A stretch of 16,231 nt of DNA from Anaerolineales bacterium (GTDB lineage: Bacteria; Chloroflexota; Anaerolineae; 4572-78; J111), in contig JAAUSP010000113.1 in assembly GCA_012032575.1 (NCBI GenBank), positions 1-16,231 on the forward strand, written 5' to 3'. Positions 14,568 through 16,231 of this stretch are shown here, in pieces; the stretch's first letter is position 1; the number at the start of each line of letters is the position of its first letter. The translations under genes were made by a program, and so were the position numbers. The notes beneath the pieces were generated by a model, which was not told where the DNA came from, did no database searches, and saw only the letters and a program-made list of their open reading frames with translations.

Positions 14568-14596
14568 TCTCGCAACCCTGGGAAGGGGGAAGTCGC

Positions 14597-15807
14597 TTGA
14601 AACCCATATTGGTCGTCGGCGCATCGGTGGGAGGAGCCACTGCCGCCAACACACTGGCCGAAGCCGGAGTCCCGGTGATAATGTTGGAACGGGACCTGGC
14701 CTGGGTTAAGCCGTGTGGCGGGGCTTTACCCCCCAAAGCATTCGTCGAATTTGATATTCCCCAGGCCCTTATCTCGCGCAAAGTACACAAAACGATGATC
14801 CACTCCCCCTCGGAGCGGACGACCGAGATCGAAGTGGCCGGGTTGCAGAAAGGGGCCGACGATTATGTGGCCATGGTCTGCCGGGAAGAGCTTGACCCTT
14901 ATCTACGCCAGCGAGCCGTAGCCAGGGGCGCTCAGTTGATCGAAGGGAAACTGCTGGACCTGAAGGTGGCTGCCGACGGCGTGACCGTGACCTATCGGGA
15001 GAAAGACAGTTCCGCCAAAGCAACCATGCAGGTGGAAACGGTCATTGGCGCGGATGGCGCTTACTCGACCACCGCCGAGGTGTTAGGGCTGCCCCGGCTG
15101 CCCCGTTGTATCGCCATCCAGGAACGCATCCGTCTGCCGGAAGATAAAATGAAGCGTTGGGAAGATATGGCCGACCTGTACCTGGGCCATGATGTCAGCC
15201 CCGATTTGTACGCCTGGGCCTTCCCCAAGGCCGACCATATCGCGGTCGGCTGTGGAGCCGGACCCGGCAACACCGCTCAGGCCCGCCAGTTGTTAGCCAA
15301 TCTGAAACAACGAATTGCCCCGGAATTAGCCGGCGGCGAAGTTTTTCTGGAAGAAGCCCACGCTCTGCCCATGCATCCTCGCCCTCACTTTGCTTTCGAG
15401 CGGGTGATGCTGGTGGGGGATGCGGCCGGGTTGGTGGTCAGCACCTCCGGCGAAGGCATTTACTGGGCCATGAAAAGTGGTCAGTACGCGGCCCAGACTT
15501 TGATTGAAGTTCTGCCGGATGTGTCCGCACAGGCCCTGCGGCGTTATGAAAAGCACTGGTGGCAGGAGTACGGTAAGATGTACCGCTTCTTGCGCTGGCT
15601 GCAAAATGGGGCTACGGCAACGAGCGGCAAATGGAAGTCTTTACCGATATGTGCCGGAACAAAGATGTGCAGCAGCTCACCTTTGAGTCCTATATGCACA
15701 AGAATATGACCCCGGTGCCGTGGCTGGCCCAGATGCGGATGACCGGCGACATCGTGGCGGCGCAGGTGCGGCACTACCTGTTCCCCCGGCGGAGACAGCA
15801 AGCCTGA
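14597..15807 (+). CDS. bchP: Geranylgeranyl reductase, frame broken once
   Basis: NADPH- and flavin-dependent reduction of the geranylgeranyl tail of bacteriochlorophyll a to phytyl. The start is TTG at 14597, 29 nt after the bchG stop, with GGAAGGGGG upstream; earlier in-frame codons would read back through bchG. The N-terminal FAD motif VVGASVGGATAA (6-17) is followed by VKPCGGALPP (38-47), typical of BchP/ChlP, and by the second FAD motif LVGDAAG (about 272). The frame is lost at the A4 run 15603-15606 and would end at 15709 in a nonsense tail. One added A restores KWGYGNERQMEVFTDM through to the TGA at 15805-15807, giving about 403 residues, a normal BchP length. The stop overlaps the puhE start (TGATG). 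Confidence 0.92.
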
Positions 15808-16231
15808 TGCAGCCTCTGGTGTTTATGTCGGCGGTGGTGTATGCGCTGTTTTTGTGGTGGTTTGTGACGGGGTTGATCATCGTGGTGTATGGCCGGTCGC
15901 GGCGGGTGACGGATTTGTATTTTGCCTGTGCCACGATAGTGATGATACTGGCGTTGATGGGATTGGGCTTGAGCCGCGATGAAACCAGTCCGGCAGGCGT
16001 GTATCTGGCCCTGACCTGCGGCATTCTGTTGTGGGGCTGGCAGGTGACGGCTTACTACCTGGGCTATGTGACCGGCCCGCAGAGTGAAGCGACGGTACGG
16101 GAGATGGCGGGACGGCCCTTGAGTTTGGGGCTGCGCTTTCGGTATGCGTTGCAAGCCAGCCTGTTTCACGAGTTGTCAATTGTAAGCCTGGCGCTGGTAC
16201 TGGTGGGACTAACCTGGGCAGCGGCCAATCA
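15807..16231 (+). CDS. puhE: Photosynthetic complex assembly protein PuhE (DUF3623), 5' part
   Basis: Membrane protein of the PuhE family, associated with reaction-centre and light-harvesting complex assembly; biochemical role not settled. The start ATG shares one base with the bchP stop (TGATG), which points to translational coupling. About 141 codons are present before the right edge, roughly half of a normal PuhE. Visible features are ALFLWWFVTGLIIVVYGRSR at 14-33, a second helix, TSPAGVYLALTCGILLWGWQ, GYVTGP and LFHELSIV followed by GLTWAAAN, with at least four hydrophobic segments. These segments match my recollection of the family. No frameshift is seen in the visible part. Confidence 0.85.
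   Translation, partial: MQPLVFMSAVVYALFLWWFVTGLIIVVYGRSRRVTDLYFACATIVMILALMGLGLSRDETSPAGVYLALTCGILLWGWQVTAYYLGYVTGPQSEATVREMAGRPLSLGLRFRYALQASLFHELSIVSLALVLVGLTWAAAN

Noticed and set aside
14399..14596. bchP start at 14399
   Set aside because: It would overlap the bchG coding region by about 170 nt and precede the FAD motif with non-homologous sequence.

Overview
The window looks like part of the photosynthesis gene cluster of a filamentous anoxygenic phototroph of the Chloroflexota (Chloroflexi), of Roseiflexus type. The evidence is a pufB-pufA-pufLM-pufC operon in which the reaction-centre L and M subunits are fused in one frame. The M half carries Leu where purple bacteria have the accessory-bacteriochlorophyll His (M182 equivalent), as in green filamentous phototrophs. 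The window also has an auracyanin-type blue copper lipoprotein and LH polypeptides of Roseiflexus type. No chlorosome gene is seen. I cannot separate Roseiflexaceae from the more recently described phototrophic Anaerolineae-like lineages by eye.

Layout. (1) 1-1318, minus: a PstS-type phosphate-binding protein with two near-identical 291-residue PstS units in tandem, cut by the left edge. It sits behind a 413-nt leader and promoter region with six TTAA cores spaced exactly 11 bp (Pho-box-like) and a possible 31-codon leader ORF. (2) 1732-6755, minus: CrtI-type phytoene desaturase, glutamyl-tRNA reductase HemA, auracyanin, and a PucC-family MFS protein. (3) 7113-8078, plus: phytoene synthase CrtB, divergent from pucC and overlapping the next gene tail to tail. 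(4) 8060-9411, minus: a CarH-like MerR/B12-binding regulator with the W-x9-EH signature and an extra C-terminal region. (5) 9836-15807, plus: pufB, pufA, pufLM, pufC, bchG and bchP. (6) 15807 to the right edge, plus: 5' part of puhE (DUF3623).

The genes form one functional set. HemA starts tetrapyrrole synthesis. BchG and BchP make the esterified, reduced bacteriochlorophyll tail. CrtB and CrtI open carotenoid synthesis. PufB/PufA and PufLM/PufC form the antenna-reaction-centre complex, which auracyanin is expected to re-reduce through PufC. PucC and PuhE are pigment-complex assembly factors. The CarH-like gene is a plausible B12-dependent light switch. The auracyanin promoter has three 11-bp repeats whose third copy contains the -35 box, the arrangement I recall for CarH operators.

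Three genes (the CarH-like regulator, pufC, bchP) are each broken by what looks like a one-base contraction of a short homopolymer. Each is otherwise intact and well conserved, so uncorrected sequencing indels are the likeliest cause. I annotate each as one reconstructed gene. No tRNA, rRNA, CRISPR array, transposase or integrase was seen.
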